DNA of 64,000 nucleotides, from assembly GCF_002532045.1 (NCBI RefSeq), contig NZ_NWTG01000001.1, positions 992,001-1,056,000 of the forward strand. The letters run 5' to 3'. Shown here piece by piece: positions 1 through 6,987 of this stretch (positions are counted from its first letter, which is position 1; every line of letters begins with the position of its first letter). Made by a program: the position numbers and the translations under genes. The notes beneath the pieces are model-generated. The model made no database searches and was not told the origin of the DNA. It saw nothing but the letters and a program-made list of their open reading frames with translations. Source of the stretch: Bradyrhizobium sp. C9. Its GTDB lineage: Bacteria; Pseudomonadota; Alphaproteobacteria; Rhizobiales; Xanthobacteraceae.

Positions 1-71
1 CGCAGAGGTCGCGTGCGCATATGCCGCAGAGCACTGAAGGCGGTCACCGCAGCGAGAGTAATTCAGCGCGC

Positions 72-101
72 AAAAAAATGGCCCCGAAAATCGGGGCCAT
101 T
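72..101 (-). terminator. Rho-independent terminator of the 45-residue small gene
   Basis: A perfect 11-base-pair inverted repeat (AATGGCCCCGA / TCGGGGCCATT, three-base loop) is followed, reading the minus strand, by a run of seven T. It lies about 70 bases downstream of the small minus-strand gene that ends at 173 and has the classic form of an intrinsic terminator for it. Confidence 0.8.
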
Positions 102-172
102 GGTTGAAGGTTCAATGTCAGGTCGCATCTGGCGCCGAACGTCTCGGTGCAGCGCGCGAGGAATCGCAGGCC

Positions 173-310
173 TCAGAGGCCGAAGCGCGGCAGGTCGCCA
201 TTGCGGTTGGAGATCTCCGCGCTCTTCATCAGCAGGCGGTCGATCGTGGCCATCAGGCGGCCGAACAGGGTGGAGGAGGGCGCGAGCGTGAGTGCGGTGG
301 TCTTGGACAT
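173..310 (-). CDS. Small conserved-looking protein of unknown function, 45 residues
   Basis: The translation begins MSKTTALTLAPSSTLFGRLM and ends NRNGDLPRFGL. A strong Shine-Dalgarno sequence (AAAGGGGA) sits six bases before the ATG, and an intrinsic terminator follows the gene, so this is a complete small transcription unit. The middle (about residues 14-31) could form an amphipathic helix with hydrophobic residues alternating with Arg, Asp and Lys. There is no signal peptide or membrane segment. I do not recognise a named family. Short proteins with this sort of sequence are often annotated as hypothetical in rhizobial genomes, but that is from memory. The ribosome binding site and terminator are the main reasons to believe it; the function is unknown. 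Confidence 0.62.
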   Translation of the reverse strand: MSKTTALTLAPSSTLFGRLMATIDRLLMKSAEISNRNGDLPRFGL

Positions 311-501
311 TGGTGTCCCCTTTGGCTGCAGGGCCAGCAACGGGCCGGCTCATCATCTGCAGTCAAATTATGTATACCAGATGCCAGAGACAACGAGTTT
401 GTTTGCATAGCAGCATGGACGATGGTGCAATGCAGCAAGATGGGCCGGTTGGCATCCCAGACCGGTGCAAAGAGGCAGGCGGAACCGACAGGGCCTGTGG
501 G

Positions 502-3500
502 TCAGAATTTCCAGCTAAAACTGGCCTTTACCGAGTGATCCTGCACCCGGTCGGCGAGCTGGCCGACATAGGCGATGCCGACGCTGGCCTGGGGCGTGAC
601 CCGCAGGTCGAGCCCGCCCTCGACCAGCGCCGCGTTGCGCGCCAGCGGCACGCCGGCCACCGTGGAACTGGTTCCGAGATTCTGGAACGCAAGCGCCGCG
701 GTCGGCGTCACGTCACCGAAGGCGTATTGCCAGGCCACCGAGGCCCGCGGCGTCAGCTGCATGCCGCCCGTCAGGGCGAAGCTCGTGGCGATGCGGGCGC
801 CGAGCGAGGAATAACCGACATCCTGGTTGCTGCCGGCCCCGCGCAGCGCAGCAGCGCCGCTGCCGCCGGTCTCGGCAAAACCATCGGTGTCGAGATGAGC
901 CCAGGCGAGGCCCGCGAACGGCTCGACCGCGACCTTGCCGAGGTTGAAGCCGTAGCCGATCTCGCCGAACGCCTGTGCGGTGGTCGCGTTGTAGCGCGCA
1001 CGCGCCGCGTCGAAGAAGCCCGGGAAGATGATCGAGCGGCTGGTGTCGAGCGTGCTGAAGCTTGCGCCGGCACCGCCGCGCAGATTGAGCGCACCGTAGC
1101 TCGCGCCGACATAGCCGGCGAGGTGCGCGGTTTCGATATCGGCCGAACTCGAGCGGTCACCGATGCGCAGGGACGAGCTGGTGTAGCCGCCGGCGATGCC
1201 GGCGATCCAGTTCGGCGCGAAGCGCCGATCGACGCCGCTGAAGAAGCCGGCGAGGTCGCGCGTCATGCCCGCCGCATTGCCGTCGCCGTTCAGCCGGCCC
1301 CAGGCGCCTACGCCCTGCGCCCAGAATGTCGTGTCCGGTAGCGGCGCAGGACGGGCGAGCGGCGGCGCCTTGATCGGAAAGCCAGGACGGCTGGTGCTGG
1401 CATAGGCGAGCGCGGAGGAGGCCGCCATCGAGTCCATCGCAGCGAGTTGCGGACCACCGGTGCCGAGCGCGGCCATCGGCCCCGCACTGTCGGCGAACGA
1501 GGATTGCCGCAGCCGGCCGAGCACAGCGTCGCGCAGGTAGCGCGAGTCATCCAGCATCGCGGTCTGCGCGCTGGCGTGGACTTCGCCGGAGAGCGCATCG
1601 AACGCCTGCCGCGCACCGGCGGCGCCCTGGTTCAGCACGGCGATCATCAGCGGATCGCGCTGCTGTCCGCTCGCGTCGAGTGCGCCGGCGACAGCGATCT
1701 GGTTCGGCGTGTTCGCGACGCTCGTCAGCGACGTGGTGTTGCGGGCGAGCGTCAGGAAAACGTCGTTGGCGTCATAGCTCAGCGTCGGGGTGAGGAAAAT
1801 CAGGCTGCTCGTGACGTCGCTGAACGTGCCGTTCACGCCGCCATTCGCGGTGAGGATGGTGTAGACGGTCTGCGGCGCATAGGTGCCGGTCTGCGCCAGC
1901 GCCAGCACATTGCCGCCGGCAAGCGTCGCGGTGCCGGTGGCCGCGATCTTGTCGGATTGGCCGGCCGCATTGGCTTCGACCTGGTAGATCGAGCCGGTTG
2001 CGAAGGAAACGTTGCCGGCGACATTCAGCGTGCCGATCGAATTGCCCGGCGCGACGATGCCGCCGGTATAGGCCGTGATACCGCCAACAGTGCCGATGCC
2101 GCCGAGCGTGCCGCCATTGTAGACGGTCACGGCGCTGGCGAGGCTCGCGCCGGCGTGGCTGTCATCGCCGACCACGAGCTTGCCGGCATCGACGCTGGTC
2201 GCGCCCGTATAAGTCGACTGGCCGTTCAGCGTCAGCGTGCCGAGGCCGAGCTTGACGACAGTGCCCGTACCGCTGATCGCACCGGTGAAACCGACAGCGT
2301 CCGCGCGATTGAAGGCGAGCGTGCCATTGTTGACGACGTCGCCGGTGATCGCACCGGTGGTGCCGCCGTCACCGAGCTGCAGCAACCCCTGGGTGATCGT
2401 GGTGCCGCCGGTGTAGGTGTTGGTGCCGGTCAGGATCGTCGCGCCGGGGCCGCGCTGAACGAACGCACCGCTGCCCGAGATGTTGCCGCTGAGCGTATAG
2501 CTGCCGGCGCGGTTCACCGCGAGGATGCCGTTGTTGGTCACGTCGCCGGTGATGGAGCCGGTGGTGCCGCCGTTACCGAGCTGCAGCGTGCCGGCGGCGA
2601 TGGTGGTGCCGCCGGTGTAGCTGTTGGTGCCCGCAAAGGTCAGGGTGCCGGCGCCGGACTTGGTCAGTGCACCGTTGCCCATAAATCCGTTGCCGACGAC
2701 GAAATTGTTGCCTGCAGCAGCAATGTCGAAGCCGCCGCCGTTCCAGTTGATGGTCCGCGACGTTCCGGTGAAACTCGTGCCGGTCACCTGCAGGGTGCCG
2801 CCGTTGAAGGTGAGCGCGCCGGAGGTGGCGCCGAGATTGGTCTCGGCTGACACCGACAGCGTGCCGGCTGCGAGCATCGTGCCGCCGGTGTAGGTGTTGG
2901 CGCCGGAGAGGACGATTGTGCCTGTACCCGTGATCGCCACGCTGCCCGCGCCGGATACCACGCCGGTGACGGAGAGACCTGATGCGGCCGAATTGAACGT
3001 GACACTGGAGGTGGAGCCGAGCGCAACGTTGTTGCCGAGCGACAGGCCGTTGTCTTGTGCGGCAATCGTTGCTCCGGCACCGCCGATCAACTGGATGTCG
3101 CCAACGATCGTCGAGCCCCCGAACAGGTTCAGGCTGTTGCCGATTCCACCGAAGCGGATCGCGGCCGTGTGAGTCACGCCATCACTGTTGAGGCCGCCGC
3201 TGATCGTGCCGGTATTGTTGATGGTGCTATTTCCATTGGTCATGATGCCGACGCCGGCGGCACCTGTGCCGGTCGCGGCACCGCCCGTGATGGTGCCGGT
3301 GTTGCCCAGCGTATTGTTGCTGCTGACCAGATTGACGCCGGCGCCGCTGCCGCCGGCGCCGGCTGCTCCGCCAAGGGAGCCGATCCCGCCGCTGCCGCCG
3401 GCGCCTCCAGTAATGCTGCCTGCGTTGCTGATCGACGTTCCATCGCCGAGCACCAGCAAACCGTCGCCGCCACCACCGCCGCCGCCGCCCAATCCGTTGC

Positions 3501-4218
3501 CGCCGCCGCCGGCGCCGCCTTGTCCTCCCGCAGTCGTCCCCGCATTCGAAATGAAGGCACCAGCTGCGGTGGAGATCACGCCCGCGCCACCGCCGCCGCC
3601 ACCGCCACCGCCGCCGGCGCCGCTAGAACTTCCGCCAGCACCGCCGTTACCGGCGTTGACTGTCACTCCACTATTGACGGTCAGTGATGTGCCCGAAAAA
3701 TACACCCCGGTGCCGCCACCACCGCCGCCGGACCCAAAATGAAATCCGTCCGGTCCGGTGTCGCCGGTCACGCCGGTGGTTGGTGTTGTCACGACAGCCG
3801 TTCCGGATGGTGCGGAGCCCGGCGCGCCGCCGTTTCCTCCAGCGTTCTCGCCCGCGCCGCCGATTCCTCCGGCGCCGCCGCTTCTGGGGCTGCCGGGCAC
3901 TTGCACGGTGTCGGGGCCCACCAGGATGGTGCTGTTGCCGCCGACGCCATTGCCGTTGCCGCCGTTGCCGCCACGCCCAAGCCCGCCACCGGGGTTGGGA
4001 CCACCGGCAGCGCTGCACGCCGTGGTGTCAGCCGTGCAGGCCGCCTGGGCGTGAGCCGGCAACGTCAGGCCGGTCGTGCCGAGAATCAGCGCAAGCGGCG
4101 AGACCGTGGCAAGGGTACGAAAATATCTCGCGCGCGACTTCGCATCGAGACGGGCGGCCTGCGCGCCACCGAACTGTCCTACAGCGAATTCCTTCGCCGC
4201 GTATTCCCGTGTAGTCAC
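502..4218 (-). CDS. Autotransporter (type Va secretion), PATR repeats and C-terminal beta-barrel, 1238 residues
   Basis: The protein has a long N-terminal leader (charged stretch, then a hydrophobic core at about residues 38-57 ending PAHAQA), the extended signal form common in autotransporters. Residues about 70-330 are extremely glycine-rich. From about 430 to 720 come repeats carrying the motif TYTGGT with 'GTLQLGxGGTTG', typical of autotransporter-associated beta-strand repeats. The last 270 residues form an outer-membrane beta-barrel domain ending in an aromatic residue (FSWKF). The passenger would be exposed on or shed from the surface; its target is unknown. The start is a GTG with a weak ribosome site, so it is uncertain. 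A decayed copy of the barrel end lies just upstream on the same strand. Adhesin is the likely role, but no catalytic domain is visible. Confidence 0.88.
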   Translation of the reverse strand: MTTREYAAKEFAVGQFGGAQAARLDAKSRARYFRTLATVSPLALILGTTGLTLPAHAQAACTADTTACSAAGGPNPGGGLGRGGNGGNGNGVGGNSTILVGPDTVQVPGSPRSGGAGGIGGAGENAGGNGGAPGSAPSGTAVVTTPTTGVTGDTGPDGFHFGSGGGGGGTGVYFSGTSLTVNSGVTVNAGNGGAGGSSSGAGGGGGGGGGGAGVISTAAGAFISNAGTTAGGQGGAGGGGNGLGGGGGGGGDGLLVLGDGTSISNAGSITGGAGGSGGIGSLGGAAGAGGSGAGVNLVSSNNTLGNTGTITGGAATGTGAAGVGIMTNGNSTINNTGTISGGLNSDGVTHTAAIRFGGIGNSLNLFGGSTIVGDIQLIGGAGATIAAQDNGLSLGNNVALGSTSSVTFNSAASGLSVTGVVSGAGSVAITGTGTIVLSGANTYTGGTMLAAGTLSVSAETNLGATSGALTFNGGTLQVTGTSFTGTSRTINWNGGGFDIAAAGNNFVVGNGFMGNGALTKSGAGTLTFAGTNSYTGGTTIAAGTLQLGNGGTTGSITGDVTNNGILAVNRAGSYTLSGNISGSGAFVQRGPGATILTGTNTYTGGTTITQGLLQLGDGGTTGAITGDVVNNGTLAFNRADAVGFTGAISGTGTVVKLGLGTLTLNGQSTYTGATSVDAGKLVVGDDSHAGASLASAVTVYNGGTLGGIGTVGGITAYTGGIVAPGNSIGTLNVAGNVSFATGSIYQVEANAAGQSDKIAATGTATLAGGNVLALAQTGTYAPQTVYTILTANGGVNGTFSDVTSSLIFLTPTLSYDANDVFLTLARNTTSLTSVANTPNQIAVAGALDASGQQRDPLMIAVLNQGAAGARQAFDALSGEVHASAQTAMLDDSRYLRDAVLGRLRQSSFADSAGPMAALGTGGPQLAAMDSMAASSALAYASTSRPGFPIKAPPLARPAPLPDTTFWAQGVGAWGRLNGDGNAAGMTRDLAGFFSGVDRRFAPNWIAGIAGGYTSSSLRIGDRSSSADIETAHLAGYVGASYGALNLRGGAGASFSTLDTSRSIIFPGFFDAARARYNATTAQAFGEIGYGFNLGKVAVEPFAGLAWAHLDTDGFAETGGSGAAALRGAGSNQDVGYSSLGARIATSFALTGGMQLTPRASVAWQYAFGDVTPTAALAFQNLGTSSTVAGVPLARNAALVEGGLDLRVTPQASVGIAYVGQLADRVQDHSVKASFSWKF

Positions 4219-4541
4219 CGCATTTCAGCCCTGGCAGCCTGTAGATGTGGCGGCTTTCATCGGGCCAGCGCTTGCCGAGCCCTGATGATGTCGCGCGACG
4301 TGTCGGGAGTCGACACCGTCGACAGATTCCGCAATGGACCACAATCTTGCCACCACCCAAAAGGGTACATCAACGTGCGCGCGTACGATCAGCCGGCGGG
4401 CGAGGCTTTGCTGCAACAGACCGGTTCCGCAATCGCCGCGAATTGCGCGCAAAATCGAATCAAAGCTGTCGTTCTTCCCGCTAGCGGGAATAGCATGATG
4501 ATTGCAGCTGCTCGGCCTCGACGACGAACTCAAAACCGTCG
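4219..4541. other. Intergenic stretch, 323 bases, presumed promoter region of the autotransporter
   Basis: This stretch lies between the autotransporter start and the end of the duplicated barrel remnant. I see no convincing gene in it on either strand. If the remnant is the tail of a former tandem autotransporter gene, this segment is the old spacer and should now hold the promoter of the intact gene. No strong -35/-10 pair or palindrome stood out. Confidence 0.4.
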
Positions 4542-4748
4542 TCAGAACTTCCGGCTGAAGTTGCCCTTCACCGAATGATCCTGCACCCGATCGGCAAGCT
4601 GTCCGACATAGGGGATGCCGAAGCTTGCCTGCGCGGTGATACGCAGATCGAGCCCGCCTTCCACCAGTGCCGCATTGCGGGCGAGCGGCACGCCTTTCAC
4701 CGTGAAGCTTGCGCCGGTGCTCTGGAACGCGAGCGCCGCGGTCGGCGA
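4542..4748 (-). pseudogene. Remnant of a second autotransporter: last 68 residues of the beta-barrel
   Basis: The minus-strand translation from PTAALAFQ to the stop (ending VKGNFSRKF) matches the last 68 residues of the neighbouring intact autotransporter almost residue for residue; both contain GVPLARNAALVEGGLDLR and VGQLADRVQDHSVK. Similarity stops abruptly upstream of this block, where the reading frame becomes arginine-rich nonsense. No signal peptide or passenger remains. This is best explained as a tandem duplication followed by deletion, or as a recombination scar. The terminal aromatic residue is kept. An open frame continues about 220 bases further upstream, but it shows no resemblance to the paralogue. 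Confidence 0.82.
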
Positions 4749-4860
4749 GACAGGTCGGCGAACGGCGGCGTGGTGTGCGCGATCACGATCGCGGCCCGCC
4801 GGCTGCCGCCGCTGTGGAAGCTCGGCCTCGAGGGCTGAGACGCTGGCGACATCGCTGCAA

Positions 4861-4890
4861 AAAAGAAAGGCCGCCGAATGCGGCGGCCTT
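4861..4890 (-). terminator. Rho-independent terminator downstream of the DUF2147 gene
   Basis: A perfect ten-base-pair stem (AAGGCCGCCG / CGGCGGCCTT, four-base loop) is followed on the minus strand by TTTCTTTTTT. It sits about 55 bases after the stop of the DUF2147 gene. Confidence 0.75.
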
Positions 4891-4945
4891 GAGTGACTGG
4901 GTTTGCTTTTCTTCTTGGCCGATGAAGGGTCGGGGCCAGATCCCT

Positions 4946-5452
4946 TCACCGCGTCCAGTCTTCGCCCGCGCACAGCGTTCCCATGCAGCCGCGAACGTTC
5001 AGCGTGCCCGACGACACCAGCGTCACCGAGCTCTCATAGGTCTTGCCGTCATCGGCGTTGTAGATCCTGCCGGCCCATTTGTTCGGGCCTGCGGGCTGCA
5101 TGTTGATGAAGAGCGAGATGCCCATCACCGGCCGGGTCCGCTGCGCGGGATCGGCATTCTTGTCGTCGCGCTGCGGCTTGCCGGTGGCCTTGTCGGTCGG
5201 CTCCTTCAGCCAGACGACGCGGCCGCACAGCGCGCTGCCGCAGCGCTGGACCTTGATCCTGGCGTCACCGGATTGGGTCAGCCAGACGCCGGCCGGATCG
5301 TTGGCCTTGTCGGTGGCTTTGGCGGCATCGGCGGCGCTGCCGAGCAGTGGAATGTAGAACGCTGCCACGATCAGGCGGCGCGCCAGGTGCGCGTGAATCA
5401 GCTGTTTCAGGGCCCTTCGGAGGCCGTCATTATCTGGGGGTAACGTCATCAT
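4946..5452 (-). CDS. DUF2147 family exported protein, 168 residues
   Basis: After an N-terminal hydrophobic segment (about residues 27-43, LIVAAFYIPLLGSAADA, probably a signal peptide with a long charged front) comes a DUF2147 domain. Its recognisable marks are 'DPAGVWLTQSGDARIKVQRC', 'CGRVVWL', 'GxRIYNADDGKTYESS' and 'LNVRGCMGTLCAGEDW'. Four cysteines in the mature part suggest disulfides in the periplasm. The family is widespread in Proteobacteria, has no settled biochemical function, and is probably a lipocalin-like small beta fold. Two ATG codons are adjacent at the start and a GAAGGTGG sequence lies right before them, so the second ATG may be the one used. An 18-base palindrome just upstream is a likely operator. 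Divergent from the DUF2975 gene. Confidence 0.8.
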   Translation of the reverse strand: MMTLPPDNDGLRRALKQLIHAHLARRLIVAAFYIPLLGSAADAAKATDKANDPAGVWLTQSGDARIKVQRCGSALCGRVVWLKEPTDKATGKPQRDDKNADPAQRTRPVMGISLFINMQPAGPNKWAGRIYNADDGKTYESSVTLVSSGTLNVRGCMGTLCAGEDWTR

Positions 5453-5461
5453 CCACCTTCT

Positions 5462-5479
5462 TCATGAAAAATTTCATGA
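5462..5479. promoter_or_regulatory. 18-base palindrome (TCATGAAA-AA-TTTCATGA), likely operator
   Basis: Two perfect eight-base arms are separated by two bases, with a third half-copy (CATGAAA) at 5484-5490. It lies in the 125-base divergent gap between the DUF2147 gene and the DUF2975/XRE pair, ten bases from the DUF2147 start. The small XRE regulator nearby is one candidate binder; that link is inference. Confidence 0.6.
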
Positions 5480-5577
5480 TAAACATGAAATAAATCACGT
5501 TTAAGGTTGAGTCAACAACATTACCGCAGCATGATGCTTTCAGGCCGTATGGCCGGCACGGGCAAAAAATTATTCGG

Positions 5578-6144
5578 ATGGATGTGATGAGGAAATCGGT
5601 TCGCGAGCAGCGCCAGCTTTGGTTTCGCCGGCTCGATTGGGCGTTCTGGGCGATCTGGGCCGCCCTCCCGGTGGTGCTGTGGCTGGCCTATTACCGCACC
5701 ACGACCGCGCCGGTCACGATCGCGGAAAGCCTGAGCGGCGAGCAGGCGAAGTGCGCCAGCATCGTCGCCAACCCGCTCACCATGTCGACCATGGGCCGGC
5801 TGCTGTTCTGGTCGCTGTTTGCGCTTGGGGTATCGTTTTACGCCGTGCTGATCGGCATGCTTCATCGGATGGTGAATCGATTCGCGAACGGCCGGATTTT
5901 TGTGTCCGAGACACTGCAGGGTATCTGGTGGATGGGGATCTTTCTGGTGGTCTGGCCGTTCGTCGATACGATCACGACCAACGCGGTGATCTATGTCTTG
6001 TATCGGATCGGCGACATCAAGTTCCTGCTGCTGAACTACAACCTCGATGTCGGCACCATCGCAGGCGGTGTGTTCCTGATGGCGCTGAAGTTCGTGCTCG
6101 AGCACGCCATCCTGCTGCAGTCCGAAAACGATCTGACGATCTGA
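5578..6144 (+). CDS. DUF2975 family membrane protein, 188 residues
   Basis: Four hydrophobic segments are visible at about residues 22-41, 71-96, 117-137 and 150-175, with a charged N-terminus. The segment 'LHRMVNRFANGRIFVSETLQGIWWMG' between the second and third helix fits the DUF2975 family, in which 'F..G.IF' precedes the third membrane segment. In many bacteria DUF2975 proteins are encoded directly before a small XRE-type regulator, and that is the case here: the next gene begins five bases after this stop. The family is thought to act with that regulator as a two-gene membrane/regulator unit, but its signal is unknown. Further in-frame ATGs follow closely, and the ribosome site of the first is weak. 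Confidence 0.78.
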   Translation: MDVMRKSVREQRQLWFRRLDWAFWAIWAALPVVLWLAYYRTTTAPVTIAESLSGEQAKCASIVANPLTMSTMGRLLFWSLFALGVSFYAVLIGMLHRMVNRFANGRIFVSETLQGIWWMGIFLVVWPFVDTITTNAVIYVLYRIGDIKFLLLNYNLDVGTIAGGVFLMALKFVLEHAILLQSENDLTI

Positions 6145-6149
6145 GGGTG

Positions 6150-6398
6150 ATGTTCGTGCCCATCGTGGTCAACCTCGATGTCATGCTCGCAAAGCGCAAG
6201 CGCCGCCTCGGAGACCTCGCGGACGCGATAGGCATCTCGATTCAGAACCTGTCGATCCTGAAGACCGGCAAGGCCAAGGCGATGCGCTTCTCCACGCTGT
6301 CGGCGATCTGCCGCGAACTGGACTGCCGGCCCGGGGACATTCTGGAATATGTGCCGGGCGATGAGGGGGACGACGCGAAGAGCGGTGCGGGCGGTTGA
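6150..6398 (+). CDS. Small XRE/Cro-type regulator (YozG-like), 82 residues
   Basis: The protein is essentially one helix-turn-helix domain. Residues about 12-70 read 'MLAKRKRRLGDLADAIGISI' followed by 'QNLSILKTGKAKAMRFSTLSAICRELDCRPGDILEY', the typical form of short Cro/C1 regulators paired with DUF2975 proteins. The recognition helix is around 'SIQNLSILKTGK'. The C-terminus is a short acidic tail. It starts five bases after the DUF2975 stop, so the two are surely cotranscribed and probably translationally coupled. It may bind the nearby 18-base palindrome; that is inference. Confidence 0.85.
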   Translation: MFVPIVVNLDVMLAKRKRRLGDLADAIGISIQNLSILKTGKAKAMRFSTLSAICRELDCRPGDILEYVPGDEGDDAKSGAGG

Positions 6399-6987
6399 TC
6401 AGGTTCGTGATCGGCTGCGCCTCAGCGATGGTTCGCGCAACATCAGATAGCTCGCAAGGCTTCACAGTGCGATGGGAGTGGAAGAGCTTGGGCGCGAGAC
6501 GTGCCGCTACCGCGCCGGCGGCTAAATCGACTTGCGCGTGTTCATCCTGTTTCGAGACTTGATGGATTGCGTGCGCGACTTTTTCGACTTGATTGACCAT
6601 ATCCGTGACGAGGGCTGGGCTGATAGGCCACCGTTGCCCCGGAAATGAAGGATCAATATCCGCTTCAAAGATCGAGAACCGCGGTGATCTGCTTTGACAG
6701 CGCCGCATGGGCGGTCGTACCGGCCTGAAGCTCCTTCGCCAAGGACAGCGAGAGTTCTTGCGCCAGCAAGGAAAATGATTGCTCATGATCTCATCGAAAG
6801 GTGGCGGGATCGGACCGATTCGTAGTCCGGATGCCGCTGCGGCTTGCGTATCGCCGCCGTTAGGTCAATGGTGCTGCCCGATGGCCCGTTCCGAAGTTGT
6901 CCGGCGCCTCTCTTCTCACGATCGTGCGGCCATGCTTTGGTCAAAACTGCATTCGCATCCTTGAGATGCCCACTGCAAAGGCTTGCG
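6399..6987. other. 590-base stretch with no supported gene, possible decayed minus-strand gene
   Basis: No complete gene with a good start is visible. On the minus strand, 6667-6790 can be read as a 41-codon segment with protein-like composition (contains LAQELSLSLAKELQAG) but with a stop right before it and no start. After a frame change a further protein-like stretch follows down to about 6430 (contains MVNQVEKVAHAIHQVSKQDE). This would fit a frameshifted old gene, but I recognise no family. The right end must hold the promoter of the histidine kinase gene. Confidence 0.3.

Noticed and set aside
1447..2850. Long plus-strand open frame (467 codons) opposite the first autotransporter
   Set aside because: It is an antisense shadow: the minus frame has a full autotransporter with repeats and barrel, and the plus translation is Arg/Ala/Gly-rich without domains, as expected in GC-rich repeats.
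3189..3742. Proline-rich plus-strand frame resembling a cell-wall protein
   Set aside because: It is the complement of the glycine-rich passenger of the autotransporter (GGC/GCC bias gives Pro on the other strand).
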